This document shows positions 1-8,644 of a stretch of DNA of 64,000 nucleotides, in pieces. Source of the stretch: Mucilaginibacter sp. JRF (GTDB taxonomy: Bacteria > Bacteroidota > Bacteroidia > Sphingobacteriales > Sphingobacteriaceae); the NCBI RefSeq assembly GCF_015223065.1, contig NZ_JADFBY010000001.1:124001-188000 (forward strand), in the 5' to 3' direction. Each line of letters begins with the position of its first letter. Positions within the stretch are counted from its first letter, which is position 1. The notes below the pieces were generated by a model. The model saw nothing but the letters and a program-made list of their open reading frames with translations, ran no database searches and was not told the DNA's origin. A program made the position numbers and the translations under genes.

Positions 1-10
1 TTGAAAAAAA

Positions 11-489
11 GCGCGTCGGCCTGGCAGAAAACCGGGCCAGGGAGTATGGCCTGTGCGGATGAAGGTTTTTTCTGCCTTGATGTTTGGTTACTTTGCATCT
101 AAGGTAAAGTAACTGGGCTCTGCGCCCAAGAGCAGACTGACGATAATAAAAATACAAACGCTCAATAAAGCAAAGTTCATTACCTGTCCTTAACTTCTTT
201 TGAGCGATCAAAAGAAACAAAAATCGCCGGCTACGCCCTGCCCGGTGAAAGTTTGTGCTTTGGCAAGTCTTGTGCTACTCCGGGCATTTCTGATGCCGGG
301 AGGATAGGTTATTTATGGTTTGTGCTTTTGTTTTGTGGATTAATACTAATTCCCTCCCTACGGGAGGGTTAGGGAGGGGTTTCGCAGACTATTAATTTAA
401 AAATCCTGTCATTTCGAGCGCCAGCGAGAAATCTTTACACGTTCATCACAAAGCGACAGATTTCTCCTCGTACCTCGTTCGAAATGACA
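11..489. repeat. Mosaic extragenic repeat, copy 1
   Basis: This stretch holds no convincing gene but four recognisable modules. Module A (11-148) carries hairpin-forming parts CCTGGC/GCCAGG and GTTACTTT/AAAGTAAC. Module B (about 177-335) contains the palindrome TTTTGAGCGATCAAAA and the hairpin CTCCGGGCAT/ATGCCGGGAG. Module C (about 350-385) is a run built from CCCTCCC and GGGAGGG. Module D (407-489) is an imperfect palindrome opening with TGTCATTTCGA and closing with TCGAAATGACA. The same modules recur near 14.0, 21.0 and 33.0 kb. Positions 226-489 match the reverse complement of about 13965-14229 with roughly five differences counted by eye. The remaining 490-586 holds the promoter and leader region of the next gene. 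Confidence 0.85.
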
Positions 490-586
490 AGCTCTCGCTT
501 TATGTATGGGGTTGCTACTAAATATTTAGTTTGAAAGGTACTTTCCCTCCAACCTCAACGTTATCCATTCATAAATCTAATCACTA

Positions 587-1342
587 ATGCTACGCCTTGC
601 CTTTATTATTGCCGCTGTATTTGCCCTTACGGTGTCGACTTCGTTTATTGATGATGTCGCTTTTATGCGCGATCAGAAAAAGAGCCTGCGGGTTAAACAG
701 GCTTATGCCGACAAGGAAAAACTGCTCGCCCAAAAGTTGAAACCCCTCAAATTATCGCTCAGTAAGATCAATATTTTAATAACCGCTTTTAAAACCGAGC
801 AGGAGCTTACCGTTTACATTAAAGCGCCAACCGAGGCCAAGTACCGCAGGTTTGCCACTTATAATATTTGCTCCATGTCGGGTTTGTTGGGGCCAAAACG
901 CTGCTCGGGCGACAGGCAGGTGCCGGAGGGGTTTTATTATATAGATAGGTTTAATCCGGCGAGCACTTATTATTTGTCATTAGGGGTGAATTATCCTAAT
1001 CAAGCTGATAAGATCAAAAGCGGTGCTGCCGACCCCGGAAACGACATATTTATCCACGGTAAATGTGTTACCATAGGCTGCATGCCCCTAACCGACAATT
1101 ATATAAAAGAGGTATACCTGCTGGCCCTGCAAGCCTACCAAAGCGGACAGCGCAACATACCTGTATATATTTTTCCGTACAAATTCAACAGTATTTCGGC
1201 TGATATATTCGCGGCGCCTTACGCTAATGATAAGGCCACCATCGCCTTTTGGGCCAAACTGAAAAAAGGTTATGATCAATTCACCACCCGCCAGCAGGAA
1301 ATCGCCATAAAAGTAAATGCCGCCGGCGATTACGTTTTTTAG
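587..1342 (+). CDS. L,D-transpeptidase-family (YkuD fold) murein protein, YafK-like
   Basis: A 251-residue exported protein: residues 1-19 form a hydrophobic signal segment. The YkuD catalytic domain spans about 60-230. The active-site signature is seen as His157 in IHGKC and Cys165 in TIGCMP, which fits the HG...(S/G)C pattern of L,D-transpeptidases; the spacing and the GCMP ending resemble the YafK branch, some members of which release outer-membrane lipoprotein from peptidoglycan rather than crosslink it. It probably acts on peptidoglycan in the periplasm. It stands alone, downstream of a repeat region, and faces the next operon across a shared bidirectional terminator. The exact reaction (crosslinking or cleavage) cannot be decided from sequence. 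Confidence 0.85.
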   Translation: MLRLAFIIAAVFALTVSTSFIDDVAFMRDQKKSLRVKQAYADKEKLLAQKLKPLKLSLSKINILITAFKTEQELTVYIKAPTEAKYRRFATYNICSMSGLLGPKRCSGDRQVPEGFYYIDRFNPASTYYLSLGVNYPNQADKIKSGAADPGNDIFIHGKCVTIGCMPLTDNYIKEVYLLALQAYQSGQRNIPVYIFPYKFNSISADIFAAPYANDKATIAFWAKLKKGYDQFTTRQQEIAIKVNAAGDYVF

Positions 1343-1358
1343 ATCGACCCCCATAACA

Positions 1359-1391
1359 AAAAACGCCCTGCTATTAACAGGGCGTTTTTTT
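1359..1391. terminator. Bidirectional intrinsic terminator
   Basis: Stem AAAACGCCCTG (1360-1370) and CAGGGCGTTTT (1378-1388) with a seven-base loop, followed by T residues on the plus strand and, read from the other side, on the minus strand as well. It lies between two convergent genes and can serve both. Confidence 0.85.
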
Positions 1392-1408
1392 ATAACCAAT
1401 GGTTCGGC

Positions 1409-4400
1409 TTATAAGGGCACAAACCGTATAGATTTTAGCAGTGGCGGGTTTTTGCCCGCCGTGGTTTGTTTTACTTCAATGTGGTAGTCGCGCAGGGCTG
1501 GGGTGGTTGCTTTCACCAGCGGTATGCTTGCCGTAGCAGTTTCTTTCCCCGCTGCAAAGCTAATGGTACCGCCGCCTACTTTAACACCGCCTTTGCCGTT
1601 GTAAACGGTTATGGTATAGCTTGCGGCTGCGCCGTTGCCTACACCATTAAACTCAAGCGAGGCGACGCCTGTAGGGTCGAATTTACCGGCCTTAAAGCTG
1701 CCCGCACTAGCAGGGAACACCAGGTATTTAGTCCCGGCAGAATCCTTAGCCGCAAAGCCGTTAACAGCTGTCAATTCATTGGCTTCAATAATGTTGCTGC
1801 GTAATGTTGCAGCACCTGAGCCTGATAATGGCCTGATGCCGTTGCTTCCCTCGTCGGTATAGTTGGCTTGTATGGTGTATACCATGTTTTGCTTGCCGGC
1901 GTCCTCAGCCTTTGGTGTTACCGCGCCGCTTGCCGGTAGTGATTTAGGCTTGTTATCATCCGCTAACGAGCGTATCCAGCCTACTATCAGCTTGGCATCA
2001 TCCTCTTTTAATGATGGGTGGGCTGGCATGGCTACTTCGCCCCAAACACCCGCGCCGCCTTTAATAATTTTGGCAGGCAGATAGGTATTGGCATCAGCGG
2101 CATCCTTGTATTTCTGTGCCACCTTTACAAATGACGGGCCTATTGATGCCTCGTTCTCTTTGTGGCAGGCCTTACAATCCAGCGTAAGCATAATATTTTT
2201 ACCAATTGTTGTTGCCTGTACCACCTGGTGTCCAAGGTTAGCACCGGCCTTATCGCTGCCTTTCAGCATATCGGCCATAACGTACAGGTTGGCCAGGTTT
2301 ACAGCGGCACCCTTATCGGTAACGCTTACCTTGTATTTTACCGGCTTGCCCGCGAAATAAAAGCTACGGTTTCCGTTGATGTTCACATTAACATCAGGCT
2401 GCGCGTTGCCCGCGTAAACAGTAACCTTGCTGCTTGATGTCGACGCCTTTTTACTGTCAATAACATCAACGCTAACCTCATACTCGCCCGGTGTGGCTAC
2501 AATGTGTTTAAGCACGGGCACCCTGGTTACTTTTTTGGTTTTGCCGATGTGCCAAACGTAGGTAAGTACATCCTTTTCAGGATCGGTAGCTTTTACGGTG
2601 GCTTGTATGGTTAGCGGGGTTGCGCCGCTTGTTTTATTTACCTTGATAGATGCCACCGCAGGCGGACGATTGCCCGGCAAATAATCAATACGTGATATAC
2701 CCGCGTCGGGGTTTTTGTTGAACCAGCCGTTGCCGTATTCCAATACGTAGATACGGCCATCAGGCCCGGCTTCCATATCGATCATCGAGTTAAACGGCAT
2801 GCCGTCAACAAAGGGCTCTATCTTATCCACATCACCCTCCGCTGTTTGCGATACGGCCTTGATCCATCCGCGCACAAAATCGTAGATGATGAGTTTGCCA
2901 TTATAGTAAGCCGAGTAGCGGGTAGCTGCCGGGTAATCGGCTGTGTAATATACAGGGCCTGTCATGGCGGTACGGCCGCCGCTGCCCAGTTCCGGAAAAT
3001 CAGGCGATACCGCGTACGGGTACCAAATGTATGCCGGTTGTGCCGGAGGCAATTCGGTTAAACCGGTGTTATTGCGCGAGTTATTCATCGGCTTCGCCGG
3101 ATCAGACGGCGCGGCGTTCTCATTAGTAGTGTAGTTGTGGATGTTGTAAGCATAGTTATCGCCCACAAACAGCGGCCAGCCAAAGTTACCTGCCTTGCGT
3201 GCCTGGTTCACCTCATCATAACCACGCGGGCCACGGGTGCCAATGCTGTCCACATTAGCATCAGGGCCAACCTCGCCCCAGTACAGGTAGCCGGTTTTTT
3301 TATCAACCGATATACGGTAAGGGTTACGGTTACCCATCACATAAATTTCGGGGCGGGTTTTTGCTGTGCCTTTCGGGAACAGGTTACCTTCCGGAATATC
3401 ATACGTGCCATCGGCATTTACTTTTATGCGGAGAATTTTGCCACGCAGATCATTGGTATTACCTGCCGAACGGCGCGCGTCGTACTGTTCATGGCCGGGG
3501 CGATCATCCATCGGGCCAAAGCTGCGCGACGGGTATTTCTCGCCCGGTTCATCAAACGGGGTAGAGTTATCGCCCGCCGAAACATACAGGTTATCATCCT
3601 TACCAAAAGCGATGGAACCACCGGTGTGGCAGCATATTTCGCGCGTGGTTTTTACTTCTAATATTACTTTTTCGGAGCTGTTATCCAACGTATCACCCTT
3701 AAACACAAAGCGCGACAAGCGATCGATAGATTCGCTGCCCGCCGGGCTGTAATACATGTATATGTAGTGGTTGGTAGCGTAAGCAGGGTCGGCAGCTATA
3801 CCTAACAGGCCTTCCTCGCTGTTAACGTTGGGTACTTTGGTTTTAAAGTACACGTTGAGCGCGCCAACCTGTTTCACCGTTTTTTTAACGGCATCGTACT
3901 TCATCAGTTCGCCGCGGCGTTGCGCTACCAGTATATCAAAGTTGGGCAGTATGGCCATTTCGGTAGGCTCAAAAAACTCACCCTGTACCAGCATTTTCTT
4001 TATAAAGCGGTTAGCCTCAGGCACACGCTGGGTTTTAGCTTTGCTGTAATCGATTGCATGGTTATCACCAATAGCGTATTTTATGCCTCCTAAAACATGC
4101 TGCAAATACTGCGGATCAGCGTATGACTCATCGGTATGGCCAAACTCGGTATAAAATGCACGGCCGCCATCAAAATCGTGGTACCAGGCCATCGGGTGCT
4201 TAGCGCCATTCTCGCCGCCTTTGTAGCTTTTTTCGTCGATGTTGATCAGTACCTTAACATCAGGGTTCAGCTTTTTAAAGTTATACCATTCGTCGGTACG
4301 GGTCCATGTATCAGGCAGGTGTTTGGTTGATAGGTGGTTTTTATCAACCACGTTCAACACAGCCTGCTGCGGTGCCGGGTGACTTTTAAAATAACCGCCC

Positions 4401-4798
4401 ACTAAGCGGCCATACCAGCCCCAGCCATATTCGGTATCGGTTGCGGCATGTATGCCTACAAAACCGCCTCCGGCCTGTATGTAGCGCTCAAAATCGGCTT
4501 CCTGGTATTGATTCAATACATCGCCGGTGGTGCTTAAAAAAACAACGGCGGCATACTTTTTCAGGTTATCCTCAGTAAATGCTTTGGCATTGGTGGTGGT
4601 ATCCACATCAAAATTATTCTCGGTACCCAGTTTAATAATGGCATTAAGCCCTTTGGGTATGGATGAATGATGGAACCCCGCTGTTTTGGCGAATACCAGC
4701 ACCCTTGGCTTGGGCGCTATCTTTCCGCATAAAAACAGCACGATGCAAATGCCCATTATGGCAAAGCCCGATAAGCGTAAATAAAACGTACTTTTCAC
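1409..4798 (-). CDS. ThuA / PQQ-type sugar dehydrogenase / PKD / cytochrome c / C-terminal beta-domain fusion
   Basis: A 1129-residue exported multidomain protein. Residues 1-27 are a signal or anchor. A ThuA-like domain covers about 31-245 (opening VLVFAKTAGFHHSS). A six-bladed sugar-dehydrogenase propeller of the glucose/sorbosone type covers about 265-710, with the ICCHTGG and GNRNPYR segments seen in that family. A PKD-like beta domain follows at about 712-800, then a class I cytochrome c domain at about 850-945 with the heme motif CKACH (875-879) and a likely axial Met924 in VAMPAHP. The last 160 residues form a beta-rich, carbohydrate-module-like domain. The design suggests periplasmic oxidation of a sugar with electrons passed to the attached heme. 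It is the last gene of a three-gene operon. Substrate and true cofactor are unknown. Confidence 0.85.
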   Translation of the reverse strand: MKSTFYLRLSGFAIMGICIVLFLCGKIAPKPRVLVFAKTAGFHHSSIPKGLNAIIKLGTENNFDVDTTTNAKAFTEDNLKKYAAVVFLSTTGDVLNQYQEADFERYIQAGGGFVGIHAATDTEYGWGWYGRLVGGYFKSHPAPQQAVLNVVDKNHLSTKHLPDTWTRTDEWYNFKKLNPDVKVLINIDEKSYKGGENGAKHPMAWYHDFDGGRAFYTEFGHTDESYADPQYLQHVLGGIKYAIGDNHAIDYSKAKTQRVPEANRFIKKMLVQGEFFEPTEMAILPNFDILVAQRRGELMKYDAVKKTVKQVGALNVYFKTKVPNVNSEEGLLGIAADPAYATNHYIYMYYSPAGSESIDRLSRFVFKGDTLDNSSEKVILEVKTTREICCHTGGSIAFGKDDNLYVSAGDNSTPFDEPGEKYPSRSFGPMDDRPGHEQYDARRSAGNTNDLRGKILRIKVNADGTYDIPEGNLFPKGTAKTRPEIYVMGNRNPYRISVDKKTGYLYWGEVGPDANVDSIGTRGPRGYDEVNQARKAGNFGWPLFVGDNYAYNIHNYTTNENAAPSDPAKPMNNSRNNTGLTELPPAQPAYIWYPYAVSPDFPELGSGGRTAMTGPVYYTADYPAATRYSAYYNGKLIIYDFVRGWIKAVSQTAEGDVDKIEPFVDGMPFNSMIDMEAGPDGRIYVLEYGNGWFNKNPDAGISRIDYLPGNRPPAVASIKVNKTSGATPLTIQATVKATDPEKDVLTYVWHIGKTKKVTRVPVLKHIVATPGEYEVSVDVIDSKKASTSSSKVTVYAGNAQPDVNVNINGNRSFYFAGKPVKYKVSVTDKGAAVNLANLYVMADMLKGSDKAGANLGHQVVQATTIGKNIMLTLDCKACHKENEASIGPSFVKVAQKYKDAADANTYLPAKIIKGGAGVWGEVAMPAHPSLKEDDAKLIVGWIRSLADDNKPKSLPASGAVTPKAEDAGKQNMVYTIQANYTDEGSNGIRPLSGSGAATLRSNIIEANELTAVNGFAAKDSAGTKYLVFPASAGSFKAGKFDPTGVASLEFNGVGNGAAASYTITVYNGKGGVKVGGGTISFAAGKETATASIPLVKATTPALRDYHIEVKQTTAGKNPPLLKSIRFVPL

Positions 4799-4820
4799 AG
4801 TTAAAATTGGTTTAAAACAA

Positions 4821-4848
4821 ATAAACCGGTAACTAAGTACCGGTTTAT
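4821..4848. other. Perfect intercistronic hairpin
   Basis: ATAAACCGGTA (4821-4831) and TACCGGTTTAT (4838-4848) are exact reverse complements around a six-base loop, in the 67-base gap between the second and third gene of the minus-strand operon. On the minus strand the stem is followed by TTTATTTGTTTT, so it could act as a partial terminator or as a 3' end stabiliser that sets different levels of the two proteins. Function is inferred. Confidence 0.7.
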
Positions 4849-4865
4849 ATATGGTGTAATGTTGG

Positions 4866-6959
4866 TTAATTCACTGTTAGTGTGCCCTGCATTATGTAGA
4901 AGTGGCCCGGAACCGTACAAACATAAGTGTATTTTCCGGGTTTGGTTGGCGCCACAAAGTAAATAGTTTGTGACCCGCCCGGCCCTACCAATGTGGTATT
5001 GAACAGTACCTTTGGCGTATTTGGTATGTGGCTTAGCTTAACGCTTTGCAAGCCCAATTTCATGCCCAGTTCGCCTACGGCTACGGCCTGCCCATCAGGC
5101 ACCACCACAAAGTTGTGCGGCATATCATCATTATTGCTAAAGGTAAGCTTTATTTTGCTGCCCGCTTTTACGGTAAGCTCGCTCTTATCATACTTTAAGC
5201 CCGGTTTTGTGCCGATAACAATGGTTTGGTCAGCACTTGTCCATGAGGCAGGCTGGGTAACCTGGTTCTTCTTCAAGCCTGAGCCTTCCGGAGTTTTAGC
5301 AGCCGATGCCTTAGCCGGGGTAGTAGTAGGTTTGCCCATGTTCATGTGGTCATGGCCTGCCATTTTTGGTGTACGCTTAGGTACGTTCAGCTTAGCGCCT
5401 TCCGGTATGTTGTTCAGCGTGTAGTAAGCTACAGGGTGCAATACCTTGGCAGCGCTATCGGCCGAAACTATCTTATCGTCAAGCGTTATCTCGTGAACAT
5501 ATTTTTCGCGCAAACCATCGATCACCAGGCGAACTTTTGTACCATCCTCAGATACTATAGCCGCGTTAACCACGTGCTGTTGCTCGCGCACGGTGTTACT
5601 ACCGTAAACCGGGTGATATTTATAGGTAAAGCCTGTTATAGCATAAGCATCCGGATCGGCAGCGGCCTTTTTGTTTACCGGTTTGGTGAACTCGATCTCG
5701 AAACCATCAGGCATGGCTTTAACGGCTTTCATTTCAAACGGAGTACGTTTGCTCCAAACCACGCGCTCCAAACCAAAATCTTTTTGACCTTTTGAGCCCC
5801 AGCCACGATTGGTTTGACCAACAAACAGCGAGCCATCATTACCCCAGGCCAAACGCAGCACGCCCGATTCAAAACCTTCACGGAAAGTGAAAGCAGCGCC
5901 CTGGTATTCACCTTTAACCTGCTCCAGGTAAACACGGTTCAAACGGCTCTGACCCTGATCGCCAATTAATACCTGCCCTGCAAACGGACCAAAGCGGTCG
6001 TCATTAGGTATCTGTATCATTGATGAGGTTGAGGTACCTAATATAGAGTGCGGCAACCATACGGCAGGTAATTTCATTCCAGGTACTTCTTTAGCTACCT
6101 CAAAAAATGTTTTGTAAGGGCGGTTCGGATCATCATCCTCTATCTTACCCTGGTTAAAGCGTGGATCAACACGTGAGTAGATATCCTGCGTGCGTGCCTT
6201 AACCGGCGACTCAGGCGTTGCAGCCCAGTTCAAACCAGCAGGGTGACCGGCAAAATCGCCTTTATTCAGTTGCATCATGTGGCCTGAACCTACCCAGTCG
6301 CCTTGATTTTCAGAGTAGAAGTATTTGCCATCTATTAAACCCTGGCCGGCAGGTGAACGTAAACCGGTAGCGTAAGGCATCATTTTACCATCAGGAGTGA
6401 TCTCCATGGTCCATGCTCTCCAAGGCACATGGCTTTTACCACGCCACCACTCAAAACCATCAAAGCCAACGTTGGCATTAACCATAAAGTTACCGTTAGG
6501 CATAATAACTGGCCCGTACGAATACTCGTGGTAGTTACCGGTTAATGGCCATGCGAAAACGGTTTCGTAAACATCGGCCTTGCCATCGCCATTTTTGTCA
6601 ACCAGTTTGGTTAACTCGCCGCGTTGTACGGCGTATAAGGCGTTATCTTTATAAGCCAAACCCAGCAGCTCGTGCATACCGGTAGCAAACTTGCGGAAGT
6701 ATGGCGTAGTGCCGTTAAGCATGTACGGGTTTTCGATGATGTATACATCGCCACGGCGGGTTGATGCCGCCATATCGCCATTTGGCAACAAGGCCAAACC
6801 GCCAACCTCAAGCTCAATACCTTCAGGAATTGGCAGGGTAACAATGCGGTAAAAATCCTTTTCGGTTGCCCCTGCTTCTTTATTTTGTGCTTTAGCTGTA
6901 AACCCAACAACGGCAGTTACAGATAAAGAGAGTAATATATTTTTTACTATAGCTTTCAT
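4866..6959 (-). CDS. Beta-propeller dehydrogenase-like protein fused to a C-terminal cupredoxin
   Basis: A 697-residue exported protein with a signal peptide at 1-24. Residues about 35-420 resemble the soluble sugar-dehydrogenase/L-sorbosone type propeller (GGLALLPNGDMAASTRRG at the first blade). A beta-rich linker domain spans about 425-530, followed by a Pro/Ala/Lys linker. The last 120 residues are an azurin/auracyanin-like cupredoxin: His615 in MPHNF, then Cys681, His686 and Met690 in CTVPGHFYIM, exactly the C-x4-H-x3-M spacing of type 1 copper sites. It should bind blue copper in the periplasm. The operon partner carries a cytochrome c, so copper and heme may exchange electrons. Whether the propeller is catalytic is unknown. 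Confidence 0.85.
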   Translation of the reverse strand: MKAIVKNILLSLSVTAVVGFTAKAQNKEAGATEKDFYRIVTLPIPEGIELEVGGLALLPNGDMAASTRRGDVYIIENPYMLNGTTPYFRKFATGMHELLGLAYKDNALYAVQRGELTKLVDKNGDGKADVYETVFAWPLTGNYHEYSYGPVIMPNGNFMVNANVGFDGFEWWRGKSHVPWRAWTMEITPDGKMMPYATGLRSPAGQGLIDGKYFYSENQGDWVGSGHMMQLNKGDFAGHPAGLNWAATPESPVKARTQDIYSRVDPRFNQGKIEDDDPNRPYKTFFEVAKEVPGMKLPAVWLPHSILGTSTSSMIQIPNDDRFGPFAGQVLIGDQGQSRLNRVYLEQVKGEYQGAAFTFREGFESGVLRLAWGNDGSLFVGQTNRGWGSKGQKDFGLERVVWSKRTPFEMKAVKAMPDGFEIEFTKPVNKKAAADPDAYAITGFTYKYHPVYGSNTVREQQHVVNAAIVSEDGTKVRLVIDGLREKYVHEITLDDKIVSADSAAKVLHPVAYYTLNNIPEGAKLNVPKRTPKMAGHDHMNMGKPTTTPAKASAAKTPEGSGLKKNQVTQPASWTSADQTIVIGTKPGLKYDKSELTVKAGSKIKLTFSNNDDMPHNFVVVPDGQAVAVGELGMKLGLQSVKLSHIPNTPKVLFNTTLVGPGGSQTIYFVAPTKPGKYTYVCTVPGHFYIMQGTLTVN

Positions 6960-6979
6960 TTATAACAGTATTTGTTGAG

Positions 6980-8422
6980 TTACCAGATAAGTGAGTATTT
7001 AACCGAAGCACCTTTATCGGCATCTTTTATTGGGATAAGCAGCTCCTTGCCATTGCCCGCGGTGCGCAGTACCGGCTTGGTGCCTTTATCAAACTGTACG
7101 TAGTACTCGTAATTGTTTACCGCGTACATGCCGTTGCCGGCATCAACAATATCGCTGCCTGTAGCGGCGCGAAGGTAAAGTTTATCCTTAACGGGGCCGT
7201 TTACCGTTACCACACGGGTAAGGCTGCTGCCACCATCGCTGGTTAGTTTATCATCAACCTTTAACTGGCTTACCTCGTATTTAAAGGTTGGGTAACCTTC
7301 ATCATCCAACTCGTAACCCCTGCTGCGGAATGCCTGGCTGGCGGTTAATGAATCAGGCCATGCGGCAGTTTCTGATGCTAACGCGGCAATTGATGGCGCA
7401 TCGGTCAACGGTAATTTACTGCCGATAACGGTAGTGTTACCATCGCCACGGAACAACCACATTGGTGTGCCATCAACAAAGCCACCTTTCCATACCTGGA
7501 ACAGCGCGCCTGTACCCAGATCGTACGAGTAGCTGATGTTGCCCGGGTAGCCTACGTTAATGGCGTGGGTTACACGTTTTTTGTCGTTTATGTCAACAAA
7601 GCTGCGTAGTAACACAGGCTCGTCGGTAACGGCAACAAATACTTGCTTCTCGCTAAAGCTGCGTCTTGATCCGTCGGTTTCCCTGGTATCAACCTTGGTG
7701 TTGTACTTGATATTTTTGAAGGCTACAGCACCATGATCGCCTTGCATGCGGATAGGGCCGGTAGCGGCTTCGTTAGGGAATGCTGAGCCACGGGTTGGGC
7801 CTTGCAGTTCGGCATTTTCAATAATGTTAACGCCGTTCAATACTATTTTAACTATGCGTGCATTGGCGGTTTTTTTGCCTGCGGCATCAAACTTAGGCGC
7901 CTGGAAAACAATGCGTATGTTTTGCCAAAGGCCCGGCGCGCGGCTTACGTTAATGCGTGGTACCACACCCTCGTAAGCGAACTGGCCTTGCGGGCGGCTT
8001 TCATCCCAACGCGGGTACACAGCGCCCAGATCCTGGTAGGTAAGGTTGCTTTTGCCCCAGGCATCGCTTAGTTGAATTTCATAACGGCCTTGCAGGTAAA
8101 TACCCGAGTTTGAGCCTTTCGGCATCAAAAAATCAGCGCTAAAGTCAATATCGCCGTGCTCAAAATTGGTGAAGATGTCTTCATTCTTTCCCTTGCCGGG
8201 GATGGTTACCAGTATACCCTGACCATCTTTTTTCTCCAGAAACTCATTCTTGTTAAAATCGCTTTTTACCGAACCGGCAACAGACCAGTTGGCCGACGGT
8301 TTTTTAAATGCTGACAGATCACTCAGAGGCACCTGTGTATCCTGCGCGGCGGCACCAAAAGGTAGTGCGGCAGCCGAGAGGAACAACAGGGATGTTGTTT
8401 TTAGTAAAAGGTTTTTTCTCAT
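6980..8422 (-). CDS. DUF1080 (3-keto-glycoside hydrolase-like) exported protein
   Basis: A 480-residue protein with a signal peptide at 1-26. Residues about 30-245 form a DUF1080 concanavalin-like domain, shown by the run GSNSGIYLQGRYEIQ, the DLGAVYP segment and the VVLNG-like strand near residue 200. DUF1080 proteins include hydrolases that split 3-keto-glycosides made by sugar oxidoreductases. Residues about 250-480 are a second beta domain that I cannot name with confidence. It is the first gene of the operon, 20 bases before the propeller-cupredoxin gene, so hydrolysis and oxidation of the same glycoside are likely linked. The assignment of the domain is firm, the substrate is not known. 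Confidence 0.8.
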   Translation of the reverse strand: MRKNLLLKTTSLLFLSAAALPFGAAAQDTQVPLSDLSAFKKPSANWSVAGSVKSDFNKNEFLEKKDGQGILVTIPGKGKNEDIFTNFEHGDIDFSADFLMPKGSNSGIYLQGRYEIQLSDAWGKSNLTYQDLGAVYPRWDESRPQGQFAYEGVVPRINVSRAPGLWQNIRIVFQAPKFDAAGKKTANARIVKIVLNGVNIIENAELQGPTRGSAFPNEAATGPIRMQGDHGAVAFKNIKYNTKVDTRETDGSRRSFSEKQVFVAVTDEPVLLRSFVDINDKKRVTHAINVGYPGNISYSYDLGTGALFQVWKGGFVDGTPMWLFRGDGNTTVIGSKLPLTDAPSIAALASETAAWPDSLTASQAFRSRGYELDDEGYPTFKYEVSQLKVDDKLTSDGGSSLTRVVTVNGPVKDKLYLRAATGSDIVDAGNGMYAVNNYEYYVQFDKGTKPVLRTAGNGKELLIPIKDADKGASVKYSLIW

Positions 8423-8644
8423 AATCGTTTTTATCGAGGTGGGCTAATATAGAAATTTTAGAAATACTTGGAACCGCTTGATTAACTTGTTTTTAAAAAT
8501 AACTGAAATGTCTAAGCAAATTGTTACAAAACAAGCTCAGTTGTTCATATTTTGATAACATTATCCAACACATATTACTTGCGCTAAAAGCCATAAACAA
8601 TATTATTTTAATAATGAGATTACACGGCAGCCATAGCTTTGGGT

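Noticed and set aside
3137..3661. 174-codon open frame on the plus strand
   Set aside because: Antisense to the conserved dehydrogenase propeller, which carries all the family motifs in the other strand.
5346..5795. 149-codon open frame on the plus strand
   Set aside because: Antisense to the cupredoxin fusion gene; no motif and no start context.
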